Shown here: positions 41,968 through 50,573 of the stretch, in pieces
Layout: each line of letters begins with the position of its first letter
Position numbering within the stretch: position 1 is the first letter of the stretch
Assembly: GCF_002007105.1 (NCBI RefSeq)
Contig: NZ_MVBC01000013.1
Coordinates: 1 to 64,000, forward strand
DNA from: Hymenobacter sp. CRA2
GTDB taxonomy: Bacteria > Bacteroidota > Bacteroidia > Cytophagales > Hymenobacteraceae
Length of the DNA: 64,000 bases
Direction: 5' to 3'
The notes under the pieces: model-generated
The model's database searches: none
Told to the model about the DNA's origin: nothing
Seen by the model: the letters and a program-made list of their open reading frames with translations, nothing else
Made by a program: the position numbers and the translations under genes

Positions 41968-42211
41968 GGCTTCTTCTTTTATCCCTGTAGTACGTTCTGT
42001 GTTACGTAAAGATAACGCGTCGATCTACTGAAAGGTGCAAAACAATGCAGATTTTTTAGCAAATTTTCATATTGATTATCAGGCATTTACAGCCAGTATT
42101 CAAAAATATGAAAGCTAAAACCTTTAGCAGAACATTTTCCTTAGCAACAAAGTGCCTGCGAAAGCACTTTCCGGCAGTTGTTACCGCCTGCTTTAGGTAG
42201 CCTTTGTACGC
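41968..42211. other. AT-rich upstream region
   Basis: Roughly 240 bases markedly richer in A+T than the rest of the window. On the minus strand TATCTTTA (complement of 42007-42014) is one mismatch from TAnnTTTG and could be the -7 element of the 41182 gene. No gene is supported. Confidence 0.4.
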
Positions 42212-42248
42212 AAAAAAAGTCCCGGCGTCTGATCAACGCCGGGACTTT
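42212..42248 (-). terminator. Terminator of the LolD-like ATPase gene
   Basis: AAAGTCCCGGCGT pairs with ACGCCGGGACTTT around a seven-base loop; the minus strand continues with a T-run. It begins 28 bases after the stop. Confidence 0.85.
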
Positions 42249-42275
42249 CTCCAGTAGGGACACGGGGGCCTGCGC

Positions 42276-42929
42276 CTATTCTAGGATGTGGCCGTCGCGC
42301 ATGGTGATTTTGCGGTCGGCCATGGCGGCGAGTTGGTCGTTGTGAGTCACGATGACGAAGGTCTGGCCCAGTTCTTTGCGCAGCAGAAAGAATATCTGGT
42401 GCAGCTCGGCAGCGTTCTTCGAGTCGAGGTTACCAGAAGGTTCGTCGGCGAAGATGATTTCGGGTGAGTTGATCAGGGCGCGGGCCACCGACACGCGCTG
42501 CTGCTCCCCGCCCGACATTTCAGAGGGCTTGTGATCGGCGCGGCGCTCCATGTTCAGCATGCCAAGCAATTCGCGGGCCCGGACGCGGGTTTCTTTTTCG
42601 GAGCGACCCGCCAGGTAAGCCGGCAGGCACACGTTCTCCAAGGCCGTGAATTCGGGCAGCAGGTTATGAAACTGGAACACAAAGCCGATGTGCCGGTTGC
42701 GGAACTTGGCCAGTTCGGAGCGCTTCAAGGTGCTGACGGACTCGCCATCGAACAGGACCTCGCCGGTATCGGGCGTATCGAGCGTGCCCAGGATGTGCAG
42801 CAGCGTGCTTTTGCCCGCCCCGGAGGAGCCGACGATGGACACGATTTCGGACTTTTCGATGGTCAGGTCGATGCCCTTGAGCACTTCCAGCGAACCGTAG
42901 CGTTTGCGGATGTTGACGGCCTGCAGCAA
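42276..42929 (-). CDS. LolD-like ABC transporter ATPase
   Basis: Cytosolic ATPase of the MacB/LolD group; in LolCDE it releases lipoproteins from the inner membrane. The 217-residue protein has Walker [17 protein letters not shown]-loop [18 protein letters not shown], signature [15 protein letters not shown], Walker [14 protein letters not shown] and switch His VTHNDQLA. The [16 protein letters not shown] stretch and short length are typical of LolD. No membrane partner is adjacent, so the LolCE component must be elsewhere. It is divergent from the gene at 43018. Confidence 0.88.
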   Translation of the reverse strand: MLQAVNIRKRYGSLEVLKGIDLTIEKSEIVSIVGSSGAGKSTLLHILGTLDTPDTGEVLFDGESVSTLKRSELAKFRNRHIGFVFQFHNLLPEFTALENVCLPAYLAGRSEKETRVRARELLGMLNMERRADHKPSEMSGGEQQRVSVARALINSPEIIFADEPSGNLDSKNAAELHQIFFLLRKELGQTFVIVTHNDQLAAMADRKITMRDGHILE

Positions 42930-43017
42930 ACCGGCGAGAGTTAGGAGAAACGAAAACGAATAGGGACAAAGCTACGCAGAATAGGCCGCCTCGGCCATTG
43001 CCGCGTATCTTGGCTGT

Positions 43018-44115
43018 ATGCGCAACCGGCGGCTTATACGCAACCTCGGCCGAAGCGGCCTACTGCCGCTCGTTTTTGCTTTGCTCGCTTCGCGCTGCGA
43101 AGCCCCGGCCGGCTCCCCTACCCGCCCGCTCATCCCGGCGGACGTGCGCCTGCGGGGCGTCAGCTGGGTAGCAGCCGACTCCACTACCGAAGACGAAATT
43201 CTGGCTCTGCAGCGCAACCACGTCACGTGGATTTCCCAGACGCCCTTCGGCTGGCAGGCCGATTCGGCCGCGCCGGAAGTGGTGCTGCACACCGGTGGCG
43301 GGCGGCAGCGGCGGATGTTCTGGGGCGAGGCCGACAGCGGCCTGGTGCACACGGCCCGGCTGGCACGCCGCCACGGCATCCGTACCCTGCTCAAGCCGCA
43401 CTTGTGGCTGCGCAGCCGCGGGCAGTGGCCCGGGCAGATTCAGATGCGTACGGCGGCTGATTGGCAGGCGTGGTTTGCCAGCTATTCCCGCTTTATCCTG
43501 CACTACGCCGAGCTAGCCGAGCGCCACCACATGGAGGCGCTCTGCATCGGTACGGAACTGAAGCACGCCGCGGTGGAGCACGAGCCGGAATGGCGCCGGC
43601 TGATTCAAGCCATTCGGCAAGTGTACCACGGGCAACTTACCTACGCCGCCAACTGGCACGAAGAATACGAAGGCATCCGCTTCTGGGACGCGCTGGACTT
43701 TATCGGCGTGCAGGCCTATTTCCCGCTCAGCCCCAGGCCGCAACCCGATACCGCCGAGCTGCGCCAGGCCTGGCAGCCTCACTTGCAGGCCATTGCGCGC
43801 GTGCAGCAGCGCTACGGTAAGCCGGTGGTGTTTACGGAGGCGGGCTACCGCTCCATTCCGACGGCTGCGGCGGCGCCCTGGGAATGGCCCGACCCGCGCA
43901 AACCCACGCCCGAAGACGACGCGACCCAGGCCGTTTGCTACGAAGCGTTATTCCGGGCCTGCTGGCGGCAGCCCTGGTTCGGGGGCCTGTTCATCTGGAA
44001 GTGGTATCCCGGCATGCCCCCCGACGCCACGGGCCGGCGCCGCACCGATTACACGCCCCAGCACCGGCCCGCCGAGCAAGTCATGGCCCGCTGGTATGCG
44101 TTGGACCATGAATAA
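43018..44115 (+). CDS. Exported glycoside hydrolase, GH113-like TIM barrel
   Basis: The 365-residue protein has an N-terminal signal (GLLPLVFALLASRCEAPAG); the Cys could be lipidated, although Arg before it is unusual for a lipobox. The barrel shows RLRGVSWVAADS, TLLKPHLWLRSRGQW, LCIGTELKH with the likely acid/base Glu, and VVFTEAGYRS with the likely nucleophile Glu, then GGLFIWKWYPG. These match GH113, whose known members include beta-mannanases. Activity on mannan is an inference from the family. No sugar-uptake genes are beside it. Divergent from the LolD-like gene. Confidence 0.8.
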   Translation: MRNRRLIRNLGRSGLLPLVFALLASRCEAPAGSPTRPLIPADVRLRGVSWVAADSTTEDEILALQRNHVTWISQTPFGWQADSAAPEVVLHTGGGRQRRMFWGEADSGLVHTARLARRHGIRTLLKPHLWLRSRGQWPGQIQMRTAADWQAWFASYSRFILHYAELAERHHMEALCIGTELKHAAVEHEPEWRRLIQAIRQVYHGQLTYAANWHEEYEGIRFWDALDFIGVQAYFPLSPRPQPDTAELRQAWQPHLQAIARVQQRYGKPVVFTEAGYRSIPTAAAAPWEWPDPRKPTPEDDATQAVCYEALFRACWRQPWFGGLFIWKWYPGMPPDATGRRRTDYTPQHRPAEQVMARWYALDHE

Positions 44116-44298
44116 GGGGTGCTGATCTACTCGCATCAATCCCGGGTGAGCTTTGTGCAGAAAAACCCTGACTTATCTATAAACCTGATTCTCAAACCTT
44201 ACTTGCCTGTTACGTATCACACATTACCTGTCACCTAAAATATTGCCTACTTTCGCGGGCACATTTCCGGAACCCGAAAACCCACTCACGTTCGACGT

Positions 44299-45507
44299 AT
44301 GAACATTCACGAATATCAGGGCAAGGACATCCTCAAGCGTTACGGCGTACGCGTGCAGGAAGGCATCGTGGCCGAAACGGCCGAGGAGGCCGTGGAAGCC
44401 GCCAAGAAACTCACGGAGCAGACCGGCACCGGCTGGCACGTGATTAAAGCCCAAATCCACGCGGGTGGCCGCGGCAAAGGGGGCGGCGTGAAGCTGGCCA
44501 AAAACCTTGACCAGGTGCGTGAAATTGCCGGTCAGATCATCGGCATGCAGCTGGTGACCAAGCAAACCGGTCCCGAAGGCCGCAAAGTACACAAGGTACT
44601 GGTTGCCCAGGACGTGTACTACCCCGGCGAATCGGAAACCAAGGAATTCTACATGTCGGTGCTGCTGGACCGTGCGTCCGGCAAGAACGTCATCATCTAC
44701 ACCACCGAGGGTGGCATGGACATCGAGGAAGTAGCCGAGGCGCATCCCGACAAGATCCTGAAGGAGCACGTGGACCCGCGCGTGGGTTTGCGCCCCTTCC
44801 AGGCCGGCAAGATTGCCTTCAACCTGGGTTTGTCGGGTGAAGCCTACAAAGAGATGGTGAAGTTCGTGCAGGCCCTGTACAAGGCCTACGACGACACCGA
44901 CTCGGCCATGTTCGAAATCAACCCGGTGCTCAAGACCTCGGACAACAAGATCCTGGCCGTCGACGCCAAGGTGACGCTGGACGAAAACGCGCTGTACCGT
45001 CACAAGGACTTCGCTGCCCTGCGCGACACCAACGAGGAAGATCCGCTGGAAGTGGAAGCTTCGGCCTCGAACCTGAACTACGTGAAGCTCGACGGCAACG
45101 TGGGCTGCATGGTAAACGGCGCCGGCCTGGCCATGGCGACCATGGACATCATCAAGCTCTCGGGCGGTGAGCCGGCCAACTTCCTCGACGTAGGGGGCGG
45201 AGCCAATGCGCAGACCGTAGAAGCCGGTTTCCGCATCATCCTGAAGGACCCGAACGTGAAGGCCATTCTGATCAACATCTTCGGTGGCATCGTGCGTTGC
45301 GACCGGGTGGCCAACGGCGTGGTGGAAGCTTATAAGAACATCGGCGACATCCGCGTGCCTATCATCGTGCGCCTGCAAGGCACCAACGCAGAGGAAGGCG
45401 CCCGCATCATCGACGAGTCGGGCCTGAAGGTGTACTCGGCCGTGCTGCTGAAAGACGCCGCTCAGAAAGTGAAAGAGGTACTTGCCATGCAGGAGCAGAA
45501 AGCCTAG
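44299..45507 (+). CDS. sucC: Succinate--CoA ligase [ADP-forming], beta chain
   Basis: TCA-cycle enzyme converting succinyl-CoA to succinate with nucleotide triphosphate formation. The 402-residue protein has the N-terminal [17 protein letters not shown], the ATP-grasp region [48 protein letters not shown] in blocks, [28 protein letters not shown] and [13 protein letters not shown]. Length is slightly greater than the typical 388. The alpha chain gene (sucD) is not adjacent. A TACTTTCG box at 44250 is one mismatch from TAnnTTTG. Confidence 0.96.
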   Translation: MNIHEYQGKDILKRYGVRVQEGIVAETAEEAVEAAKKLTEQTGTGWHVIKAQIHAGGRGKGGGVKLAKNLDQVREIAGQIIGMQLVTKQTGPEGRKVHKVLVAQDVYYPGESETKEFYMSVLLDRASGKNVIIYTTEGGMDIEEVAEAHPDKILKEHVDPRVGLRPFQAGKIAFNLGLSGEAYKEMVKFVQALYKAYDDTDSAMFEINPVLKTSDNKILAVDAKVTLDENALYRHKDFAALRDTNEEDPLEVEASASNLNYVKLDGNVGCMVNGAGLAMATMDIIKLSGGEPANFLDVGGGANAQTVEAGFRIILKDPNVKAILINIFGGIVRCDRVANGVVEAYKNIGDIRVPIIVRLQGTNAEEGARIIDESGLKVYSAVLLKDAAQKVKEVLAMQEQKA

Positions 45508-45536
45508 GTTTTCTTCCTCAGCACGTTACCCTCGTG

Positions 45537-45569
45537 CAAAACCCCGCCAGCCCGCTGGCGGGGTTTTTC
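45537..45569 (+). terminator. Terminator of sucC
   Basis: AAAACCCCGCCAG paired with CTGGCGGGGTTTTT, 30 bases after the stop codon. Confidence 0.85.
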
Positions 45570-45794
45570 ATTACCCAAATCTGGTGTACTTGTCAATCAC
45601 ATATATTTTTAGTCATATATAAAATATATTAAGTTATACTTGCACCACGAAGCTTGCGTGTTGAATCAGACTGATATTTGATTGCATTTTGTCGGTTGCT
45701 TTGTGGCTGCGCCTGCCGATTTGTCGCCCTTTTTGCTCAACCCCCTGCTTGCTTTCTGCGTTTGCAGGTCTTCACCTACGTGCCTTCCGTTCTG

Positions 45795-46676
45795 ATGCAT
45801 AAAAAGTTTACTCTCCTGTTGATTTGGCTGGCGCTGGGCTTATCCTTGCCAAGCCAGGCACAGTCCGCCGCTCCTACCACCGAGCAGCCGCTGCCGTTTA
45901 GCACCGCGCCTGCGGGGGCCGCAGCTTACACTTTCCGCTTCAGCGAACCAGAGGACTTTTACCTGCAAACCCTACGCGACCGGTACGGGCTCGAAGCCAT
46001 TGCGGCCGCGGAGAATACTACGCTGGGCAAGGTGAAGGCTCTGAGTCTGTGGGTACACAACCGGCTGACCCACGACGGACGCATAGCCTCGACCAAGACG
46101 GACCCGATGGAAATTCTGGACGACGCGCTGCGCGGTAAATCGGTGCAGTGCGTGGAATATGGCCGGGTAATGGCCGCCGTACTTACGGCCATGGGCATGC
46201 CGGCCCGCCCCCTGTTTCTCAAAGCCCCCGACGCCGACAAGCGCGGCTCGGCTGGCGGCCACGTGCTGACGGAAGTGTGGCTGGAGGAATACCAGAAGTG
46301 GGCCCTGGTGGACAGCCAGTGGGATGTGCTGCCCATCCTCAATGGGGCGCCCCTCAGCGCCGTGGAACTGCAGCATGCTCTGGCCAAGAAAGCTACCGGG
46401 CTAAGCGGCGAGACGTCGACGGATGCCAAAATCAAGTTTTATTACCGCTGGCTGCAGCCCTACCTATACTACTTCGATACGCCGCTGGATAACCGCTACG
46501 GTGTGAAGACGAGCACCGCCAGCCTGATGCTGACGCCCATAGGGGCGAAGAAGCTGACGGTGTTTCAGCGCACGACCCGCCTGATCGGCATGCGCTATAC
46601 TAACTCCACAGCCGTTTTCTACCCCAACCCCTTGGAAACTCACCAGGCGCAGGAGCCCTCCAGCGCTGGCGAGTAA
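45795..46676 (+). CDS. Secreted transglutaminase-like protein
   Basis: The 293-residue product has a signal peptide (MHKKFTLLLIWLALGLSLPSQAQ). Its transglutaminase-like/papain-type core runs about residues 75-185: VQCVEYGRVMAAVLTAMGMPARPLFL has the candidate Cys, GGHVLTEVWLEEYQKWALVDSQWDV has His and Asp in the right order. Such domains may act as cysteine proteases, amidases or be inactive. ATG 45795 is chosen because it begins the signal peptide; earlier starts lie in AT-rich leader. The upstream 45600-45660 zone is AT-rich and probably promoter. Confidence 0.85.
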   Translation: MHKKFTLLLIWLALGLSLPSQAQSAAPTTEQPLPFSTAPAGAAAYTFRFSEPEDFYLQTLRDRYGLEAIAAAENTTLGKVKALSLWVHNRLTHDGRIASTKTDPMEILDDALRGKSVQCVEYGRVMAAVLTAMGMPARPLFLKAPDADKRGSAGGHVLTEVWLEEYQKWALVDSQWDVLPILNGAPLSAVELQHALAKKATGLSGETSTDAKIKFYYRWLQPYLYYFDTPLDNRYGVKTSTASLMLTPIGAKKLTVFQRTTRLIGMRYTNSTAVFYPNPLETHQAQEPSSAGE

Positions 46677-46700
46677 CAGTGTCTGCTTATAGCCAAACAC

Positions 46701-46744
46701 AAAAGCGCGGGCCCGCTCCACATAAGGAACGGGCCCGCGCTTTT
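46701..46744. terminator. Bidirectional terminator between convergent genes
   Basis: AAAAGCGCGGGCCCG paired with CGGGCCCGCGCTTTT around a 14-base loop, between the transglutaminase-like gene and ohr. Confidence 0.85.
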
Positions 46745-46760
46745 GTGCTTGGACTGGGTG

Positions 46761-47243
46761 CTACTGCTTTTGGGCTACCCCGGCGTTTTCTTCTGCCTGC
46801 ACCGGAATGGCCTGCCCCTTCACGCGCAGCTCCACTTCCATGTTGCCGCGGGTACCTACGGAGTACGGGCAAATGCGGTGTGCCTGCCGTACCATGTCGA
46901 TGGTTTTCTGCTCATCAAATTTCTTCAGGTCGACATCCAGCACGGCGCTTAGACCATAGGCTTCGCCTTCTTGGAACAAGGTCACTGAGCAGTTAACGGT
47001 GGTATCGGGGTCGAGCCGGTCGCCGGCGCGCTGCGCAATGACCAGCAGCGCCTGCTGAAAGCACGACGAATACCCGGCGGCAAATAATTCTTCGGGGTTG
47101 GTAGCACCTCTTTTTCCGCCCAGGCCCTCAGGCACCGACATGTCGAGGTCGATGACGCCGGTCGTGGAGCGCACGTGGCCGCTACGGCCGCCCACCGCCT
47201 GAGCCTCAGCGGTGTACAAGGTCTTTTTCTCGGATGAAGCCAT
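46761..47243 (-). CDS. ohr: Organic hydroperoxide resistance protein (OsmC family)
   Basis: Thiol peroxidase that reduces organic and lipid hydroperoxides. The 160-residue protein has both reactive Cys in their Ohr contexts: AAGYSSCFQQAL and HRICPYSVGTRGN. The middle QRAGDRLDPDTTVNCSV and the N-terminal LYTAEAQAVGGRSGHVRS fit Ohr rather than OsmC. The last 15 residues (QAIPVQAEENAGVAQKQ) are slightly longer than usual. No OhrR-type regulator is adjacent. Confidence 0.92.
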   Translation of the reverse strand: MASSEKKTLYTAEAQAVGGRSGHVRSTTGVIDLDMSVPEGLGGKRGATNPEELFAAGYSSCFQQALLVIAQRAGDRLDPDTTVNCSVTLFQEGEAYGLSAVLDVDLKKFDEQKTIDMVRQAHRICPYSVGTRGNMEVELRVKGQAIPVQAEENAGVAQKQ

Positions 47244-47340
47244 AGGATGCAGTACTTAGGGTTTGTGGTTGTGTGCTTCTGTTAACTACGAAACGAAAGG
47301 GAAGGTTATGGGAGGAATTTCGTAGAAAAGGCCAGCGTGA

Positions 47341-47371
47341 TTTGGTAGCGGCGCATTTTTACCTACTTTTG
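47341..47371 (+). promoter_or_regulatory. Promoter of tRNA-Arg
   Basis: TTTG at 47341-47344 and TACTTTTG at 47364-47371 are separated by 19 bases, a perfect match to the Bacteroidota -33/-7 consensus. The box ends 12 bases before the tRNA 5' end. Confidence 0.8.
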
Positions 47372-47383
47372 CCGCCCACTACC

Positions 47384-47455
47384 GGCCACGTAGTACAACG
47401 GATAGTATAGGAGTCTCCGAAGCTCTTGATCCAGGTTCGATTCCTGGCGTGGCCA
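47384..47455 (+). tRNA. tRNA-Arg (anticodon CCG)
   Basis: A 72-nt cloverleaf: acceptor GGCCACG with CGTGGCC, T8, D-arm GTACAACGGATAGTAT, anticodon stem GGAGT/GCTCT with loop CTCCGAA (anticodon CCG, reading CGG), T-arm CCAGGTTCGATTCCTGG and discriminator A. CCA is not encoded. A consensus promoter lies just upstream and a terminator just downstream. Confidence 0.95.
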
Positions 47456-47458
47456 CAG

Positions 47459-47497
47459 AAAGCCCTCTTTGCAAGCTGCAACGAGGGCTTTTTATTT
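47459..47497 (+). terminator. Terminator of tRNA-Arg
   Basis: AAAGCCCTC paired with GAGGGCTTT, then TTATTTT, four bases after the tRNA. Confidence 0.8.
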
Positions 47498-47797
47498 TGC
47501 GGCGGTGCCGGGCAGATGCGGGCAGGCGCCTCTACTGGTCCCAGCTATTTAAAGTAGCCCTAAGGTGCCCGGGCTACGAGCCGTAAGCACGCGACCGTGA
47601 AGCTCTTTTATAAGCTGCCTGGAAGCCGCACCGTCAGCTATCCGACTTCTTTCTCATTGTATAGCGACCCAAGCGCGACGTGCTGGTTGTTTCTGCGTTG
47701 ATTGTGGGTAGAGCGGTCATCCTGCGCAGCACCACTCGAGGAGTCGGGCTTTTTGCCTGAACGTATTCCGTTTGTTCTGCCCACTATTCATGATTCG
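47498..47797. other. Spacer before the sugar kinase gene
   Basis: Three hundred bases in which I see no gene, repeat or clear promoter box; presumably it contains the kinase promoter. An open frame leads into the kinase from 47702 but has no family match before the ATG at 47798. Confidence 0.4.
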
Positions 47798-48700
47798 ATG
47801 CTTATGCCAGCTAGCCAAGTAGTCTGCTTCGGCGAAATCCTGTGGGACGTACTGCCTTCGGGCAAACAGCCCGGCGGCGCCCCCTTCAACGTGTCCGTGC
47901 ACCTGCGCCAGCTGGGCGTGTCGGCGCAGCTCATCAGCGGCGTGGGCAACGACGCTTTAGGCACGGAACTACTGGACTTTGTAGCCCGCAAAGGACTGGG
48001 CACCGATTATATTCAGCTTGACGCCACCCACCGTACCGGCGTGGTGCAGGCCAACGTGGACGACGCGCACGAGGTGACCTACACCATTGTGCACCCGGTG
48101 GCGTGGGATTACGTGCAGCACGATGCAGCCCAGGCAGAGCTGGTGCAGCGCGCCGATATGTTTGTATTCGGCTCGCTGGCGGCCCGCGACGCGACTACAC
48201 GCCAGAGCCTGTACCGACTGCTGGAACAGGCCCGGTTCAAGGTATTCGACGTGAACCTGCGCCCGCCGCACTACACCCAGGAAGTGGTAGCACACCTGCT
48301 GGGCAAGGCCGATCTGGTAAAAATGAACCATCACGAGCTGGCCGAAATCATAGGCTGGCTTGGGCAGCCGCTCGACGCCAAGGCAGGCCATGAGGCCGCC
48401 ATGCAATGGCTGGCTACGCATTTTGGGCTGCAGGGCGTGTGCGTGACCTGCGGTGCCGACGGCGCCCTGCTCTGGGCGGGAAACGAACTGTACCGCGCGC
48501 CCGGCGTGCCCGTGGCCGTCAAAGACACCATCGGTAGCGGCGACGCCTTTCTGGCGGCGCTGCTCAAAGGTTGGCTAATCGGCCGGCCGCCGGCAGAGTC
48601 GCTGCGTTTTGCCTGCGCTACCGGGGCCCTGGTGGCCATGCACGAGGGTGCTACCCCGGCCTTTAGCGAAGCCGAGGTAGACGCGCTGCTCGTCACCTGA
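47798..48700 (+). CDS. PfkB-family sugar kinase, probable fructokinase
   Basis: ATP-dependent kinase of the ribokinase fold. The 300-residue protein has VVCFGEILWDVLPSGKQPGGAPFN at the start (sugar-binding GG), DVNLRPPHY, KMNHHELAEI and the catalytic DTIGSGDAFLAALLKG near residue 245 with the base Asp. The opening GEILWDVLP...GGAPFNVSVHLRQLG is typical of bacterial fructokinases. ATG 47798 or the ATG two codons later may be used. It stands alone. Confidence 0.88.
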   Translation: MLMPASQVVCFGEILWDVLPSGKQPGGAPFNVSVHLRQLGVSAQLISGVGNDALGTELLDFVARKGLGTDYIQLDATHRTGVVQANVDDAHEVTYTIVHPVAWDYVQHDAAQAELVQRADMFVFGSLAARDATTRQSLYRLLEQARFKVFDVNLRPPHYTQEVVAHLLGKADLVKMNHHELAEIIGWLGQPLDAKAGHEAAMQWLATHFGLQGVCVTCGADGALLWAGNELYRAPGVPVAVKDTIGSGDAFLAALLKGWLIGRPPAESLRFACATGALVAMHEGATPAFSEAEVDALLVT

Positions 48701-48927
48701 TGGGCGCGTCCGGGCTTCTTACAACTCCCTACGACTTCCTGTCCTTAGCTTTTCTGCCGCGCAGCGAGGTCTAGGTTAAGCGAATCGGTTTCGGCGCTTG
48801 AGGTGCTAAATGCGGTGACGCGACGGGGTGGCGGCCAGGGCAAGAAAAAGAGGCAACGCAATCCGGTGGTGAGTGGCCTTCGTAAGTTGGTCATTCTCAC
48901 ACCGCTCACTATCTACACCCAAGCACC

Positions 48928-49575
48928 ATGGTAAAGTATCTGCTGGCTACAACGGCCCTCTTGCTGGCCCTCGGCACCGGCTTTTCGTCTTCGGCCTTCG
49001 CCCAGACTAAAGCCCAGGACGGCAAAATGAAAACGAAGGACAAAAAGAGCATGAACGGCACTTCTACCGGCGGCAGCATGAGCGCCTCGGGTAGCATGGC
49101 AGGCTCGTCGGCGGGCGTGATGGTGGGGGGAGCGATGATGGCGCCCAACAAAGACATCGTGACCAACGCCCTGAACTCCAAGGACCACACCACGCTGGTT
49201 ACGGCCGTGAAAGCGGCGGGACTGGTACCTACCCTGCAGGGCGCGGGCCCTTTCACGGTGTTCGCGCCCACCAACGAAGCCTTCCAGAAGCTGCCCGCGG
49301 GAACGGTGGAAAGTCTGGTAAAGCCCGAAAACAAGCAGCAGCTCACGACCATTCTCACTTACCACGTAGTGCCCGGTCGCTACCTCGCTTCTGACCTGAA
49401 GGATGGGCAGAAACTCACCACCGTGGAAGGCGAAACGCTGACGGTAATGACCATGGGTGGCTCGGTAATGCTGCACGACAGCAAAGGCGGCATGTCCACC
49501 GTGACCATCCCCAATGTGGTGTCGAGCAACGGCGTGACCCACGTGGTAGACGCCGTGCTGATGCCCGCCCGCTAG
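48928..49575 (+). CDS. Secreted fasciclin-domain protein
   Basis: The 215-residue protein has a signal peptide (to about residue 26, AFA/QTK). A low-complexity linker rich in Lys, Met, Ser, Gly and Thr follows (KMKTKDKKSMNGTSTGG, then SMSASGSMAGSSAG), then one FAS1 domain (about 75-215) with IVTNALNSKDHTTLVTAVK, GPFTVFAPTNEAFQKLP, LTYHVVPGRY and a final NGVTHVVDAVLMP. FAS1 domains mediate adhesion between cells or to surfaces. The linker closely resembles the product of the next gene. Confidence 0.92.
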   Translation: MVKYLLATTALLLALGTGFSSSAFAQTKAQDGKMKTKDKKSMNGTSTGGSMSASGSMAGSSAGVMVGGAMMAPNKDIVTNALNSKDHTTLVTAVKAAGLVPTLQGAGPFTVFAPTNEAFQKLPAGTVESLVKPENKQQLTTILTYHVVPGRYLASDLKDGQKLTTVEGETLTVMTMGGSVMLHDSKGGMSTVTIPNVVSSNGVTHVVDAVLMPAR

Positions 49576-49602
49576 GTTTTCAGCGCCAAAAATTCAGCTC
49601 CC

Positions 49603-49636
49603 AAAGCCCTTCCTGCCGAGCGGGGAGGGCTTTTTT
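49603..49636 (+). terminator. Terminator of the fasciclin gene
   Basis: AAAGCCCT and GGAGGGCTTTTTT pair around a GC-rich loop; six-T run. Confidence 0.75.
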
Positions 49637-49743
49637 GTGCCTGTAAAGGCACGTTGTCACCTGTCGAGGCCACCCAACTTTTACGGCCTGCGTATACGGG
49701 GCCATAACACCGTCTCCCTTTTTACTCCCAACCAAGACTCACC

Positions 49744-50415
49744 ATGTTTAAGAAAACCATCTCCGTCCTGGCCCTTGCCGTAGCCTTTTGTACCGTAGCC
49801 GAAGCGCAGACCACCAAAACGTCGAGCGACGGTACCAAGACCAAAACGACCGACATGGGCACCAAGACCAAAACCAAGGACGACGACAACGGCAATGCCA
49901 AGATGAAGGGCAAAGCCGATGACGGCGCCAAGATGAAGGCCAAACTCAAGCCCATGAACGGCACCACGATGGACGGCTCCACGAGCGGCTCATCGTCGGG
50001 CTCTTCCACCGGCGGCTCGATGATGAACTCGTCGGGCTCGATGGATAACTCGGGCACCAACTCCTCGTCGACGACTACCAACACCACGACGAACACGAAC
50101 ACCACGACCAACAGCGGCATGATGCAGGGCGGCACGGGCACGAACCTGTCGAACACCACCACGCCGAGCAACACGGGTTCGGGCACGATGAACTCGGGCA
50201 CGAGCACCACGCCGAGCAGCACCTCGGGCACCATGGATTCGTCCGGCTCGATGAGCGGTTCGGGCACCTCGACCACGACTACGACCGGCACCACCGACGG
50301 CACCATGAGCACCGGCACCTCGTCGGGGTCTGATGATATGCGCGTGGGTCGCCGCATGAAGCCCGACAAATCGGACAAGAAAAAAGATAAGATGAAGGAC
50401 AAGTCGGGCATGTAA
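49744..50415 (+). CDS. Secreted low-complexity Ser/Thr/Gly-rich protein
   Basis: The 223-residue product begins with a signal peptide (MFKKTISVLALAVAFCTVAEA). Then come a Lys/Thr/Asp-rich segment (KTKTTDMGTKTKTKDDD), a long Ser/Thr/Gly/Met/Asn stretch (about residues 80-195), and a basic tail (DDMRVGRRMKPDKSDKKKD). No folded domain is visible. The strong third-position GC bias and proper start, stop and terminator argue for a real gene. It probably forms a disordered, perhaps O-glycosylated, surface or matrix protein. Its MNGTT/SSGS motifs are shared with the fasciclin protein just upstream. Confidence 0.7.
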   Translation: MFKKTISVLALAVAFCTVAEAQTTKTSSDGTKTKTTDMGTKTKTKDDDNGNAKMKGKADDGAKMKAKLKPMNGTTMDGSTSGSSSGSSTGGSMMNSSGSMDNSGTNSSSTTTNTTTNTNTTTNSGMMQGGTGTNLSNTTTPSNTGSGTMNSGTSTTPSSTSGTMDSSGSMSGSGTSTTTTTGTTDGTMSTGTSSGSDDMRVGRRMKPDKSDKKKDKMKDKSGM

Positions 50416-50436
50416 GCCCGGCCTGTTTAGAGCTGC

Positions 50437-50478
50437 GGCGGCGGCCCGGGCAATGCCGGGGCCGCCGCTTTTTTTTGC
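50437..50478 (+). terminator. Terminator of the Ser/Thr-rich gene
   Basis: GCGGCGGCCCGGG and CCGGGGCCGCCGC pair, followed by eight T. Confidence 0.85.
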
Positions 50479-50573
50479 TCCGGCGCAATTTGGTAACCCC
50501 TCGGTAAAGCCGGTACGGATTGCTTTTCAGAACTTGGTCGCGGTTTTCCTTACTCTCTCCTCTTTCCTTTTGC

